Assembly: GCF_003576345.1 (NCBI RefSeq)
Contig: NZ_QWGB01000003.1
Location: forward strand, 115,389-179,388
Reading direction: 5' to 3'
DNA from: Henriciella barbarensis
GTDB lineage: Bacteria; Pseudomonadota; Alphaproteobacteria; Caulobacterales; Hyphomonadaceae
Length of the DNA stretch: 64,000 nucleotides
Position numbers and translations under genes: made by a program
The notes under the pieces: model-generated
Databases searched by the model: none
What the model saw: the letters and a program-made list of their open reading frames with translations, nothing else
Told to the model about the DNA's origin: nothing
Shown here: one piece after another, positions 8,084-17,487 of the stretch
Numbering within the stretch: the stretch's first letter is position 1
How the letters are laid out: every line of letters begins with the position of its first letter

Positions 8084-10180
8084 TTAGTTCTCAGTTCTGT
8101 CGATACAGGGTTGCCATTTGCGTCTGCCGCACGGCACGGCGCGAATATGGCTTGCTCCTGCCCAACCTCGCACAAGACTTAGTCCGCCGGCTTTCTGAAC
8201 ATCGTTCCAGGTGATGACGCGTCCTCCTGGCGAGCAACGCCCCGGACTTGCATCCACGAGAAGGGTTAGAGCCGCATCGGGGATGCATGTCGGCAATTCG
8301 TACGCGATTGCGACCATACCGACGGACGTTTCAAACTCGCACATCTTTCCACGACATTCATGGGTAGCAGGAAGATCGTTTAAGGTAAGCGGCGACAAGC
8401 CATCGCCGTCCGCGATCGCCAGCTTCTTCCAACCGTTCTCGGCGTCGCGTAGCAGAACTTCGCCGGAGGCCGACCAGTGAAGTACGAGTGACGGTAGACT
8501 CAGCCAAACAATAGCCGCGGTAACGGCTGTTCCCACCCCCGTCAGGATCCGATACCGGACACCTTTCACCAGACAGACCGCAATCAGTCCCACGCTCAGC
8601 ACAAGAAGCACACCTGCTGGCATGGGGTCCGTGATCATGACGTCACTACCCGGCTGGGTCGAAACCCAGTGCGCGATCATCAGAACCTGCTCGAGCGACC
8701 ACCCGAAAGCTCTGAGGAAGGGTTCGTCCAAACCGAGGGGCGCCGTCGCCAAGGCAAGTCCAGCGAATGGCGCACTCACAAATGTGATGATCGGCATGGC
8801 AAGAAGGTTTGCCCACAGCCCACCCGGGGCCACGCGGTCGAAGTGATAAAGGGCGAATGGCGCTGTTGCGCCCGCTCCAACGATGGATGTCACTACAAGC
8901 GACTGCAGCGTGAAGACAAAGCCGTTGCCTGAAGCCCCGGCCGCCATCGCCTGACGCCTCTCGCGCCACACCAGATACGTGGCGATCAGCGCGCCTGTTG
9001 CTGCAAACGACATCTGAAAGCCAGGCGTCATTACGCTGTGGGGCTGGATCAAGATCACGGCGAACATGGCAACCGCAAATGATCGGAAACTGAGGGGGGA
9101 CCGGTCCAGGAGGATGGCCCCGAAGAAGACTGCCGCCATGATAAAGGCTCGTTGGGTCGATATGCTTGCGCCCGAAAGCACGAGATAGAGCGCTGTCATA
9201 ATGAGCGCGACGGCCGCCGCCGGCTTCTGCACTGGAACACGCAGAGCAAACCACTCCCAAAGTGAGAGTCCCCGCCGGATGCTGACATAGATGAGCCCGC
9301 CTACGATCCCGAGATGGAGCCCGGATATGGCGAGCAGATGAGCGAGTCCTGCACGACGAAGCGCTTCAACATCTTCCTGCACCATGAAACTCCGGTCGCC
9401 GGATCCGAGCGCAGCCGCAAAGCCCCCGGCGCGTTCCCCAGCCGCATCGCGCACATGAATAGCGAGAGATCGCCGCATGACGTTGATGGTGCTGCGCAAT
9501 TTCTTGTGAAGGCCGCGCTCGGGGCCCAGCGCCCCGCCTCGGCAACGACCCTGCACATAGCCAACACCGTCCAGCCCATCGAAAAAGGCTTGTCTGTTGA
9601 AAGCATAGTCTCCGGGCATTCCCGGTTGAGGCGGCGGCCTCAGGACTGCCCAGCAACGAACAAATCGGCCCGGCGCAACGTTCAGCGAAAGTGAATGGGT
9701 CAGCCGAATCCGACCCGGGAGGCGTCCGGGGGGAAGCCCGCCGATTGCGTGAACGTCAATCCTGAGGCGTACACCTTTCTCCCCCGGCTCGACCGCGCTG
9801 ACCCAGCCTTCGATCATCGTTGGCCCGATCATTTCCTGCACGGGCGGCGCAGGCCGGACCAGGGTATGCACTTTTGAGACAAAGACGCCGCCGATAGCAC
9901 CAATGCACAGAATCAGAACCAGTCGCAGCGCAAACGCTTCGACGCGACGAAGTCCGAAGATGACAGCAGCGCCTATGGCTGAAAGAATGACGAGCCCCAG
10001 CAGTGGCGGCTCGAAAGGCGCTGAAAAATATACAATTGCACCGAGACAAAGTCCAAGCGCAAAATAGAGCGGACCGTTCAGGACGAGGTGTAAAATATGG
10101 CTCTCGGTAGAGCCGCCGCGAGGGAATTCAGCGCGCCTCTTGCCTGATGCCCTTTCAGCGTGTTCATGGCGCCCAGACAC
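8084..10180 (-). CDS. comEC: ComEC/Rec2-family DNA-uptake channel
   Basis: Inner-membrane channel that carries single-stranded DNA into the cytoplasm during natural transformation. An N-terminal hydrophobic/soluble region (DUF4131-like) is followed by the polytopic Competence domain with the hallmark HLLAISGLHLGIVGG and many membrane segments. The C-terminal ~170 residues are soluble and lack the HxHxDH motif of a metallo-beta-lactamase domain. The start is uncertain: no ATG exists in frame near the first hydrophobic segment, and the GTG at 10180 (698 aa) is the last start codon before it that avoids gltX at 10217; the open frame continues to 10462. Convergent with lexA (no gap) and divergent from gltX. 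Confidence 0.87.
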   Translation of the reverse strand: MSGRHEHAERASGKRRAEFPRGGSTESHILHLVLNGPLYFALGLCLGAIVYFSAPFEPPLLGLVILSAIGAAVIFGLRRVEAFALRLVLILCIGAIGGVFVSKVHTLVRPAPPVQEMIGPTMIEGWVSAVEPGEKGVRLRIDVHAIGGLPPGRLPGRIRLTHSLSLNVAPGRFVRCWAVLRPPPQPGMPGDYAFNRQAFFDGLDGVGYVQGRCRGGALGPERGLHKKLRSTINVMRRSLAIHVRDAAGERAGGFAAALGSGDRSFMVQEDVEALRRAGLAHLLAISGLHLGIVGGLIYVSIRRGLSLWEWFALRVPVQKPAAAVALIMTALYLVLSGASISTQRAFIMAAVFFGAILLDRSPLSFRSFAVAMFAVILIQPHSVMTPGFQMSFAATGALIATYLVWRERRQAMAAGASGNGFVFTLQSLVVTSIVGAGATAPFALYHFDRVAPGGLWANLLAMPIITFVSAPFAGLALATAPLGLDEPFLRAFGWSLEQVLMIAHWVSTQPGSDVMITDPMPAGVLLVLSVGLIAVCLVKGVRYRILTGVGTAVTAAIVWLSLPSLVLHWSASGEVLLRDAENGWKKLAIADGDGLSPLTLNDLPATHECRGKMCEFETSVGMVAIAYELPTCIPDAALTLLVDASPGRCSPGGRVITWNDVQKAGGLSLVRGWAGASHIRAVPCGRRKWQPCIDRTEN

Positions 10181-10216
10181 CTGATCAGAAGCAGAACCGG
10201 ACAGTTTGTCAGACTG

Positions 10217-11701
10217 ATGACGACGATAACGCGATTTGCCCCCTCCCCGACTGGCATGCTCCACATTGGCGGCGCACGCACAGCTCTTTTCAACTACTTG
10301 TTTGCACGTCGCAACCAAGGAAAATTCTTGCTGCGTATCGAAGATACCGACAAGGCCCGTTCCACCCAGGAAGCCGTAGATGCGATTCTCGACGGTATGA
10401 GCTGGCTTGGCCTCAACGCCGATGAGCCGCCTGTGTTCCAGAGTGCGCAGGCCGGACGGCATGTCGAATGCGCTGAGGAAATGGTCGCAAAGGGGCGCGC
10501 CTTTCGCTGCTATGCGACTCCCGAAGAGCTTCAGGCTCGCCGCGATGAAGGCGAAGCTGCCCGCGCCGCCGCGAAACAGGAAGGCGTCGGCGAAGATGAG
10601 CGCCAGGCGCTGCTTCGCAAAGCGGAGGACCTGCTCGCGCCATTCCGTTCGCCCTGGAGGGATGGTGGAGAAGCCCCTGCGCCGGATGCGCCGTATACGA
10701 TCCGTCTACGCGCGCCCGATGATGGGCAGATTTTTGTTAAGGACGGCGTGCAGGGAGACGTGAAGGTCGCAGCGCGTGAAATTGATGACCTCATCCTGCT
10801 CCGTGCGGACGGATCGCCAACCTACATGCTGGCTGTTGTGGTTGATGACCATGATATGGGTGTCACGCACGTAATTCGCGGAGACGATCACCTGCGGAAT
10901 ACTTTTCGCCAGATACCAATCTATCAGGCAATGGATTGGGACGTGCCGCACTTCTCGCACGTACCAATGATCCACGGCGACGATGGCGCGAAACTTTCAA
11001 AACGCCACGGCGCTCTCAGCACGACCGCCTATCGTGATATGGGCTACCTACCGGAAGCGATAAACTCCTACCTTTTGCGTCTTGGCTGGAGCCATGGGGA
11101 CGAGGAGATTTTCACACTGGGGTCGGCGGCCGACGTATTTTCCATCGAAGCGATCAATCGGTCGCCTGCTCGGCTTGATATCGCCAAGCTGAATGACGTC
11201 AATGCGCACTTCATCCGCGCTTGCGATGACACGAAACTGCTTTCGCTTCTTCTGCCATGGCTTGAGGAAGCCAAAGGCGGACCTCTGGACGAAACAATCC
11301 AGCAGCGAATCGCTGAAGCACTTCCTTCCATGAAAGACCGCGGTGCGACCCTGCCCGAACTGGCAGAGGCGTTCCGTTTTCTCTGGAGCGCCAATACTGA
11401 CAATCTCAACAAGAAGGCGCGCAAGGCTCTGTCTGGCGACAATCTCAATCGCCTGTCAGAATTGCGACAGGCCATTGCCAATGTAGCGGAATGGCGCGAT
11501 ACCGCCCTGCAACAGGCGTTACAGTCTTACTGCGCTGCAAACGAATTGTCCTTTGGTCAGGTTGGCCCTCCCGTGCGCGCAGCCCTGACTGGAGGTCTTC
11601 CTGCACCGGACCTCGCGCCGGTCATGGAATGGCTCGGCCGCACTGAGACCCTGGCACGCATTGATTTTCACCTCGCTCGCACTGACATGCAGAGTGAATA
11701 G
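10217..11701 (+). CDS. gltX: Glutamyl-tRNA synthetase
   Basis: Class I aminoacyl-tRNA synthetase of 494 aa, charging tRNA-Glu (many alphaproteobacterial enzymes also charge tRNA-Gln ahead of GatCAB). ATG at 10217 gives MTTITRFAPSPTGMLHIGGA, with the HIGH-type motif read as LHIGG; the KMSKS-type motif is GAKLSKRHG. The anticodon-binding region fills the C-terminal third. The open frame extends to 10160, but that would overlap comEC. The next gene, gltA, follows after 24 bp in the same direction. Confidence 0.97.
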   Translation: MTTITRFAPSPTGMLHIGGARTALFNYLFARRNQGKFLLRIEDTDKARSTQEAVDAILDGMSWLGLNADEPPVFQSAQAGRHVECAEEMVAKGRAFRCYATPEELQARRDEGEAARAAAKQEGVGEDERQALLRKAEDLLAPFRSPWRDGGEAPAPDAPYTIRLRAPDDGQIFVKDGVQGDVKVAAREIDDLILLRADGSPTYMLAVVVDDHDMGVTHVIRGDDHLRNTFRQIPIYQAMDWDVPHFSHVPMIHGDDGAKLSKRHGALSTTAYRDMGYLPEAINSYLLRLGWSHGDEEIFTLGSAADVFSIEAINRSPARLDIAKLNDVNAHFIRACDDTKLLSLLLPWLEEAKGGPLDETIQQRIAEALPSMKDRGATLPELAEAFRFLWSANTDNLNKKARKALSGDNLNRLSELRQAIANVAEWRDTALQQALQSYCAANELSFGQVGPPVRAALTGGLPAPDLAPVMEWLGRTETLARIDFHLARTDMQSE

Positions 11702-11725
11702 ACCGACACGGATGAGAGAGCTGAT

Positions 11726-13033
11726 ATGATCAACAAGACGAAACCTGCCGGGACGGCGAACATTGAAATTGACGGCAAAACCCACGAACTGCCTGTTCTG
11801 AGTGGGACGCTTGGTCCGAACGTCGTTGATGTTAAGAAGCTCTACGGCGATGCTGGTGTCTTTACGCTGGACCCGGGCTTCACGTCGACCGCAAGCTGTG
11901 AGTCTCAGATCACTTTCATCAATGGCGAGGAAGGCGTTCTTCTTCACCGCGGCTACCCAATCGACCAGCTCGCCGAACAGTCTGGCTATCTCGAAGTCTG
12001 CTATCTGCTGCTAAACGGAGAGCTGCCAACTGGCACCCAGTTCAAGAGCTTTGCCCGCGAGATTACGCAGCACACCCTGCTGCACACGCAGATGGATCGC
12101 TTCTTCGAAGGCTTCCGTCGTGACAGCCACCCGATGGCGATGCTGACTGGTACGGTTGGTGCGATGTCGGCTTTCTATCCAAGCTCGATGGATAGCGCCG
12201 ATCCGGAAGAGCGCCGTCTGGCCTCCATCCGTCTGCTCGCGAAAATGCCAACGCTGGCTGCACGCGTTTATAAATACTCCATCGGCCAACCATTCGTGAA
12301 CCCGCGCAATGACCTCTCCTATGCAGAGAACTTCCTGCGCATGTGTTTCTCGGTGCCGGCAGAGGATTACAAGATCAGCCAGACCCTAGCCAAGGCGATG
12401 GACCGGTTCTTCATCCTCCACGCAGACCATGAGCAGAACGCCTCGACATCTACGGTACGCCTTGCTGGTTCGTCCGGCGCGCACCCATACGCAGCCGTGG
12501 CAGCGGGCGTGGCTTGTCTCTGGGGGCCGTCACATGGTGGCGCAAACGAAGCCTGCCTCAACATGCTTCACGAAATCGGTTCTGTGGATCGTATTCCAGA
12601 ATTCATCGCACGCGCGAAGGACAAGGAAGATCCGTTCCGCCTCATGGGCTTTGGGCACCGCGTCTACAAGAATTACGATCCACGCGCCAAGGTGATGCAG
12701 GAAACGGCGCACGAGGTTCTCAACGAGCTTGGCATCAAGGATACGCCAATCCTCAAGGTCGCAATGGAACTCGAGAAAATCGCACTCGAGGATGAGTATT
12801 TCGTCGAGAAGAAGCTTTACCCGAATGTCGACTTCTACTCGGGTATCATCCTGGATGCGATGGGCTTCCCGACCGAGATGTTCACCGTGCTATTCGCCTT
12901 GGCCCGCACCGTTGGCTGGGTCTCACAACTCAACGAGATGATCGAAGACCCGACCCAGCGCATCGGCCGTCCACGCCAGATCTACACCGGCGCACCGCTG
13001 CGTGATTTCAAGCCGGTATCAGAGCGCGGCTAA
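11726..13033 (+). CDS. gltA: Citrate synthase (type II, hexameric)
   Basis: Protein of 435 aa that condenses oxaloacetate with acetyl-CoA in the TCA cycle. Catalytic His in the [10 protein letters not shown] block, second His in [15 protein letters not shown] and the Asp region in [14 protein letters not shown] are all present. The N-terminal ~60-residue beta domain marks the type II (gram-negative, NADH-sensitive) class. It follows gltX by 24 bp and ends overlapping the convergent lpxB gene by 4 bp. Its probable transcription terminator lies inside lpxB coding sequence at 13080-13110. Confidence 0.98.
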   Translation: MINKTKPAGTANIEIDGKTHELPVLSGTLGPNVVDVKKLYGDAGVFTLDPGFTSTASCESQITFINGEEGVLLHRGYPIDQLAEQSGYLEVCYLLLNGELPTGTQFKSFAREITQHTLLHTQMDRFFEGFRRDSHPMAMLTGTVGAMSAFYPSSMDSADPEERRLASIRLLAKMPTLAARVYKYSIGQPFVNPRNDLSYAENFLRMCFSVPAEDYKISQTLAKAMDRFFILHADHEQNASTSTVRLAGSSGAHPYAAVAAGVACLWGPSHGGANEACLNMLHEIGSVDRIPEFIARAKDKEDPFRLMGFGHRVYKNYDPRAKVMQETAHEVLNELGIKDTPILKVAMELEKIALEDEYFVEKKLYPNVDFYSGIILDAMGFPTEMFTVLFALARTVGWVSQLNEMIEDPTQRIGRPRQIYTGAPLRDFKPVSERG

Positions 13034-14175
13034 TCCCGCGCCAACAATACGCTGGCAGCAATTTTAGCTGATTGAAGACCGCCCTCGCCCATTCGTGCGA
13101 GGGCGTTTTTCTGTGCTGTGATCTGCGCCTGGCGCGCACTTTCATTGCTAAGCATTCGAAGTGCTTCTGTTGCCATCAGCTCTGGCTTGAACTTGGTCTG
13201 TACGAACTCCGGCACGACCTCGGTATCATCTGCGGCAATATTAAGAAGCGTGATATGGGTCGGCTTGAACAGGAAAAAGCGCGCAAGCGACCATGTAACC
13301 CAGCCGGTCTGATAACCAACAAGAAACGGTGTGTCCTGAAACGCGAGCTCACTCGTGACCGTGCCTGAACAGGCGAGCGCATAGGAAGCGGCTGACATCA
13401 CATCAAACCGATCGGCATCTTCAGGGCTTAAACTGGCCCATTCGAACCGATTTCCATATTTTTCAACGAAGTAGGCGCGTATGTTCGAAGCAGGATGAAA
13501 CACGACACGAACTTCCTGTCGGGCTTCCTTGACCTTAAGGGCTGCTTCGAGCAACGCGGGCGCTACGGCGTCAATTTCACTTCTCCGACTGCCTGGCAGT
13601 ACGAGAAGTACCGGGTTTCTTCCAGCTTCCAGAGCTTCGCGACCAGCGGCAGGATCCCCCTTGTGTCCGCGTGAAAGCGCCGGATTTCCCATCACCGTGA
13701 CCGGAAGATCAAAAGGCTCATAGAATGGAGCCTCCATGCCGTGGATACAGACAAGGTGATCCACGGTTTGGGCAAGCGTTTTGGCACGACCTGGTCGCGT
13801 TGCCCAGACCTGCGGGCCTACAACTTTCACGAGCCGAATTTGCGGCGCAAGGGCGCGAACCCGTTGCGCAACCCGTAAGGTAAACCCCCAGGAATCAACA
13901 AGAGCGACAGTATCCGCTCCGGAGTCGATGATGGCCCTCGCCGCCGCATCGGCCAGCGCCACGACTTCGCGATAAATCTTCACACCTTCCAGAAGTCCGA
14001 CAACCGAGAGCGGCGAGATATCGATCGGTGAGATCAGACCACGTGCAGCAAGCTGGTCTCCGCCAATGGCGTTGAGTGTTACCGCAGGCTCGGCCTGGCG
14101 GAGCTCATCGACAATCTCAGCGGCCAGAAGGTCGCCTGACGCTTCAGCGGCGACGAAATAGATGCTGGGCGCCAT
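13030..14175 (-). CDS. lpxB: Lipid-A-disaccharide synthase
   Basis: Glycosyltransferase (GT19) of 381 aa that joins UDP-2,3-diacylglucosamine and lipid X to form the lipid A disaccharide at the inner face of the inner membrane. Typical blocks: [17 protein letters not shown] at the N-terminus, [30 protein letters not shown] and [12 protein letters not shown]. It is the last gene of the lpxD-lpxA-lpxI-lpxB run, 6 bp after lpxI. Its final 25 codons also carry the gltA terminator on the opposite strand. Confidence 0.97.
   Translation of the reverse strand: MAPSIYFVAAEASGDLLAAEIVDELRQAEPAVTLNAIGGDQLAARGLISPIDISPLSVVGLLEGVKIYREVVALADAAARAIIDSGADTVALVDSWGFTLRVAQRVRALAPQIRLVKVVGPQVWATRPGRAKTLAQTVDHLVCIHGMEAPFYEPFDLPVTVMGNPALSRGHKGDPAAGREALEAGRNPVLLVLPGSRRSEIDAVAPALLEAALKVKEARQEVRVVFHPASNIRAYFVEKYGNRFEWASLSPEDADRFDVMSAASYALACSGTVTSELAFQDTPFLVGYQTGWVTWSLARFFLFKPTHITLLNIAADDTEVVPEFVQTKFKPELMATEALRMLSNESARQAQITAQKNALARMGEGGLQSAKIAASVLLARD
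13080..13110 (+). terminator. Intrinsic terminator for gltA embedded in lpxB
   Basis: CGCCCTCGC (13080-13088) pairs perfectly with GCGAGGGCG (13097-13105) over nine base pairs around an 8-nt loop, followed directly by TTTTT on the plus strand. It lies about 50 bp after the gltA stop and within the last codons of lpxB, which reads the other strand. The shape is that of a strong Rho-independent terminator for plus-strand transcription. Confidence 0.85.
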
Positions 14176-14181
14176 GAGCTG

Positions 14182-15021
14182 CTAGCTCCAATTCTTCGGG
14201 AAAGCGAACAGGAACACGCCCGTATCGGCGCAGCGTCTCCCGATCTCATCTCGATTCAGCAAGAGTGCACCTTTTGCTTCGACACCTATACCGGCAAGGC
14301 CAGCCTCCGCTGCCTTCTGAATTGTCATGGGACCAATCGTGGGAAGGTCGATGCGACGTTCCTGAATGGGCTTCGGCCTTTTCACCAGGACACCCCGAGG
14401 AGCTGTTGATGCGCCCCTGATTTCATCCTCCAGCTCGTTAATCCGCCCAAGCATTCGGTCGGTGCCTTCCTGCGCCTCTACAGCTAAAACCAAGCCATCG
14501 CACACGACACACCCCTGCCCGATATCCAGACGCCCCAGCTCGCTCGCAATACGGGCCGCTTTTCTCAGATCGGCAAGCTCAGCCTCCGAAGGATCCTGCC
14601 CGAAAATCAAGCCTTCACCGACTGTGAGTTCTTGCGCTGCGCTTTCGGCTGCGATCACATCGAAACCTTCTGCCTCCAGCTCGGCAACGATGACCCGCAA
14701 CAAGGCGTCGTCGCCACTACGAGCAGCTTTCAGCACTCGAGGCAGCAGTTTGGCACCGCGTATATCGAGTTTGATGTCGGAAAAATTGGGGCGCTTTACG
14801 ATACCCGCCAGAACGACCTGTTCGCACCCGACTTTTTTCAGGCGCTTGATGAGATGTCCGATCTGCCCAATACCCAGCGTCTCATGATCGAAGGCTTCCA
14901 GCCTCTTTTCTTCAAAGCCCGAAAGCCGGAAGACGTGGAGGTCCTGCCCGCGTTCCCGGGCGGCCAATGCGATAGAGACCGGAAGGTCTCCCAGTCCGGC
15001 AATGATGGCGAGCTTCTTCAT
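14182..15021 (-). CDS. lpxI: UDP-2,3-diacylglucosamine pyrophosphatase LpxI
   Basis: Protein of 279 aa of the DUF1009/LpxI family, the alphaproteobacterial substitute for LpxH, hydrolysing UDP-2,3-diacylglucosamine to lipid X and UMP. The N-terminal IIAGLGDLPVSIALAARERG and the C-terminal DLPTIGPMTIQKAAEAGLAG and FLFAFPK segments are characteristic. It lies between lpxA and lpxB with gaps of 9 and 6 bp, which matches its step in the pathway. No lpxH-like gene is seen in the window. Confidence 0.95.
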   Translation of the reverse strand: MKKLAIIAGLGDLPVSIALAARERGQDLHVFRLSGFEEKRLEAFDHETLGIGQIGHLIKRLKKVGCEQVVLAGIVKRPNFSDIKLDIRGAKLLPRVLKAARSGDDALLRVIVAELEAEGFDVIAAESAAQELTVGEGLIFGQDPSEAELADLRKAARIASELGRLDIGQGCVVCDGLVLAVEAQEGTDRMLGRINELEDEIRGASTAPRGVLVKRPKPIQERRIDLPTIGPMTIQKAAEAGLAGIGVEAKGALLLNRDEIGRRCADTGVFLFAFPKNWS

Positions 15022-15030
15022 GGTTGCGGC

Positions 15031-15822
15031 CTATTCCGGTAGGCAGAGAGACCGGTTCTTGCTTGAGCGTATGAACCGGATGATTTCCATCAACTCTGCG
15101 CATTCCCCATATGTCTCTTCGGCGTCTTTCACCCGTTCGCTGAATGTGCCTTCCTTGGCAAACAGCATACGGTAAGCCGCACGGAGGTCATGAATGGATT
15201 GGCGGCTAAAGCCGCGCCGCTTCATGCCAACGATATTGAGACCTGCGAGATGGGCATGATTACCTATCACTGAACCGTATGGGATTACGTCGGCGACAAC
15301 GATGGCACCGCCGCCGACAAATGCATGTTGGCCGATGCGACAGAATTGGTGCACGGCAGCCAGGCCACCCATCCAGACCTGGTCCTCAACGATAATATGG
15401 CCGCCGAGTGCGACATTGTTCGCCAGGACGCATTTGTCACCCACCATGCAGTCATGCGCCACGTGCACATCGACCATGAGGAGGCAATTGGCTCCAACCT
15501 TTGTCAGGCCGCCGTGCGCCGGGGAGCCACTGTGGATCGTGACGTGCTCGCGAATAACAGTTGACGCTCCGATAACGAGACGAGAAGTTCCATCATCCTT
15601 GAAATTCAGAATCTGCGGCGGCGTTCCGATAACGGCGCCCGGAAAGACTTCCACATGCGCGCCAAGTTCTGTTCGCCCTGTTACAGTTGCACGTTGATGA
15701 ATGCGGCAGCCATTGCCAAGCGTTACCTCCGAGCCAATGTAGGCAAAGGCACCGACGCTAACATCTTCTCCCAGGCTTGCGCCCTCTTCGACTATCGCCG
15801 TCGGATGGATGTTTGTGGTCAA
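15031..15822 (-). CDS. lpxA: UDP-N-acetylglucosamine O-acyltransferase
   Basis: Protein of 263 aa, first enzyme of lipid A synthesis. The left-handed beta-helix is seen as repeated hexapeptides ([LIV]-G-x4) through residues ~1-190, with the catalytic His block NCLLMVDVHVAHDCMVGD and a helical C-terminus ending RSLCLPE. The start codon is TTG at 15822, which overlaps the lpxD stop as TTGA, so initiation probably depends on ribosomes finishing lpxD. In most relatives fabZ separates lpxD from lpxA; here they touch directly. Confidence 0.96.
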   Translation of the reverse strand: MTTNIHPTAIVEEGASLGEDVSVGAFAYIGSEVTLGNGCRIHQRATVTGRTELGAHVEVFPGAVIGTPPQILNFKDDGTSRLVIGASTVIREHVTIHSGSPAHGGLTKVGANCLLMVDVHVAHDCMVGDKCVLANNVALGGHIIVEDQVWMGGLAAVHQFCRIGQHAFVGGGAIVVADVIPYGSVIGNHAHLAGLNIVGMKRRGFSRQSIHDLRAAYRMLFAKEGTFSERVKDAEETYGECAELMEIIRFIRSSKNRSLCLPE

Positions 15823-16835
15823 GATTTGCGCCTTTCCCTCGATGTTTGCTTCTGTACCCAGGCAATTTCCCGCATCCAGTCACGAAGAGGCCGGGCGGGT
15901 GTGCCACCCCAGGTTTCCCTGGCCGGGATCTCCCGGAATACACCAGCCGACGCTGCTATCTGTGCGCCCTCTCCGATAACAACGTGATCAGCAATGCCGA
16001 CACGCCCGCCAAGCTGCACACCGTCACCGATGGTAACGGTGCCAGATATGCCGGCAAAGGAGGCCATCAGGACGTTGCGGCCCAGCACGACATTGTGAGC
16101 GATCTGGCAAAGATTATCGATCTTGGTATTCTCGCCGATAATCGTGTCATCGAAAGCCCCGCGATCGACACAGCTATTTGCACCAACGGTTACGCCATCC
16201 TGAAGGATGACCCGGCCGAATTGCGGTGCATCCTCTGCGCCTGCTGGCCCAGACATCACGCCGAAACCCGCCTCACCGATGCGTGCACCCGAATAGACCT
16301 TAACATGATTGCCGATCAGCGCGCACTGGATGCTGACGTTCGCGCCAATGACGCAGTCTCGGCCTATCTGAACGCCGGGCCCTATAACGGCATTTGGCGC
16401 TATGATCGATCGATCTCCGATCGCGGCCCCTTCGCCAATATGCGCCGTTGGCGCGATCCGAGCCCCTGGGTGGATGTTGGTCGCTTCGTGAGGCGCTTCG
16501 ACGTCGCCCCAATCACGAAACTGTATCAGCTTCTTCGCCGCCACAGCGTGTGCATGCCGCGGCAGGGGCGTAACAAGAGCAGCGACACCGTCCGGCAATG
16601 CCACAGCAAAGTCTTCACGAATGAAACAAGCCGTCGCCTCCGCACTTATTGCATCGGCCGCTGGCGGCTTCTTGCCCTCGTAATAGCAGATCTCCCCAAT
16701 GCGGGCACGCGCAGAGGCAGCGACATTGGTCGCGAGTGTACCCGGATCGCCCTTGAGCTCAGCGCCAGTCGCGGCGGCCAACTCCCCAAGGCTTAGGGGC
16801 CCGATAGAACGGAAGAACCTTGGGTCTGCTGGCAC
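15819..16835 (-). CDS. lpxD: UDP-3-O-acylglucosamine N-acyltransferase
   Basis: Protein of 338 aa adding the second acyl chain in lipid A synthesis. The N-terminal uridine-binding domain (FRSIGPLSLGELAAATGAEL) precedes hexapeptide repeats forming a left-handed beta-helix, with the catalytic-His segment NLCQIAHNVVLGRN, and a short basic C-terminus. Starts with GTG at 16835, nine bases after skp/ompH. The order bamA-skp-lpxD links outer-membrane protein assembly to lipid A production, as widely seen in proteobacteria. Confidence 0.96.
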   Translation of the reverse strand: MPADPRFFRSIGPLSLGELAAATGAELKGDPGTLATNVAASARARIGEICYYEGKKPPAADAISAEATACFIREDFAVALPDGVAALVTPLPRHAHAVAAKKLIQFRDWGDVEAPHEATNIHPGARIAPTAHIGEGAAIGDRSIIAPNAVIGPGVQIGRDCVIGANVSIQCALIGNHVKVYSGARIGEAGFGVMSGPAGAEDAPQFGRVILQDGVTVGANSCVDRGAFDDTIIGENTKIDNLCQIAHNVVLGRNVLMASFAGISGTVTIGDGVQLGGRVGIADHVVIGEGAQIAASAGVFREIPARETWGGTPARPLRDWMREIAWVQKQTSRERRKS

Positions 16836-16844
16836 GGCGGAACG

Positions 16845-17468
16845 CTACTGCTGCTGCTGCTGTTGCTGCTGGATCAAGCGCTGGCGATCTTCAGCCGAAA
16901 GACGCTGACGTGTGACTTCAACCGTCGGCAGCGAAGCATTCATCTTCATGATCGCTGATCCGGTGACATCCACGGCCTCTGACGACCATACCGTCTGAGA
17001 TGTATCCAGCATCACGTTTGCGCCGCTTTCAGTGATAACTTGTTCCAGCACGGGCTGCAGCGCCTGATAGAAACGCTGCCATGCGGCCCGCTCGGTTGCC
17101 TGGAGTTCTGCGGCGGCGAACTGGCGATCGAGGCTGAACTGCTGAGCCCGTTGCGCGTAAGCTTGGACCTCGGTGCGAAGAGCCTGATCAGCTGCGATAG
17201 CTTCCCTCGACATATTTGCCGTGCGGGCCTCCAGCGATTGGGCCTGCTGCTGGAGAGCGTTTGCTTCCGGCGTCAGTTCATTCTGGATCGACGTGCCGAT
17301 CTGCTCGAGCTTTTGTGCAATATCCTGTCCAGCTGTGCTTTCAGCCATGACGCGCTGCTGGTTGATAACAACGACTTCGGAATTCTGCGCCTGCGCCACC
17401 GGAGCAGCGACAATTGCAGACGACATCATGACAGCGACTGACGCCGCTGCGGTTTTAATGAGTTTCAT
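16845..17468 (-). CDS. skp: OmpH/Skp-family periplasmic chaperone with poly-Gln tail
   Basis: Protein of 207 aa. The ATG at 17468 sits behind AGGAGGAAC and encodes a signal peptide (KLIKTAAASVAVMMSSAIVAAPVAQAQ). The mature part is a long helical hairpin (about residues 45-150) rich in Gln, Ala, Glu and Arg, as in Skp, which holds unfolded outer-membrane proteins on the way to BamA, its immediate upstream neighbour. Translation ends in eight consecutive Gln, mostly CAG, just before the stop. The family assignment rests on the signal peptide, coiled coil, length and position between bamA and lpxD. Confidence 0.9.
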   Translation of the reverse strand: MKLIKTAAASVAVMMSSAIVAAPVAQAQNSEVVVINQQRVMAESTAGQDIAQKLEQIGTSIQNELTPEANALQQQAQSLEARTANMSREAIAADQALRTEVQAYAQRAQQFSLDRQFAAAELQATERAAWQRFYQALQPVLEQVITESGANVMLDTSQTVWSSEAVDVTGSAIMKMNASLPTVEVTRQRLSAEDRQRLIQQQQQQQQ

Positions 17469-17487
17469 GAGTTCCTCCTGAGAACTT

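Noticed and set aside
15777..16796. 339-codon plus-strand open frame
   Set aside because: Lies entirely opposite lpxD and the lpxA start; lpxD shows full family motifs, and the antisense frame has Cys/Arg-rich, non-domain sequence.
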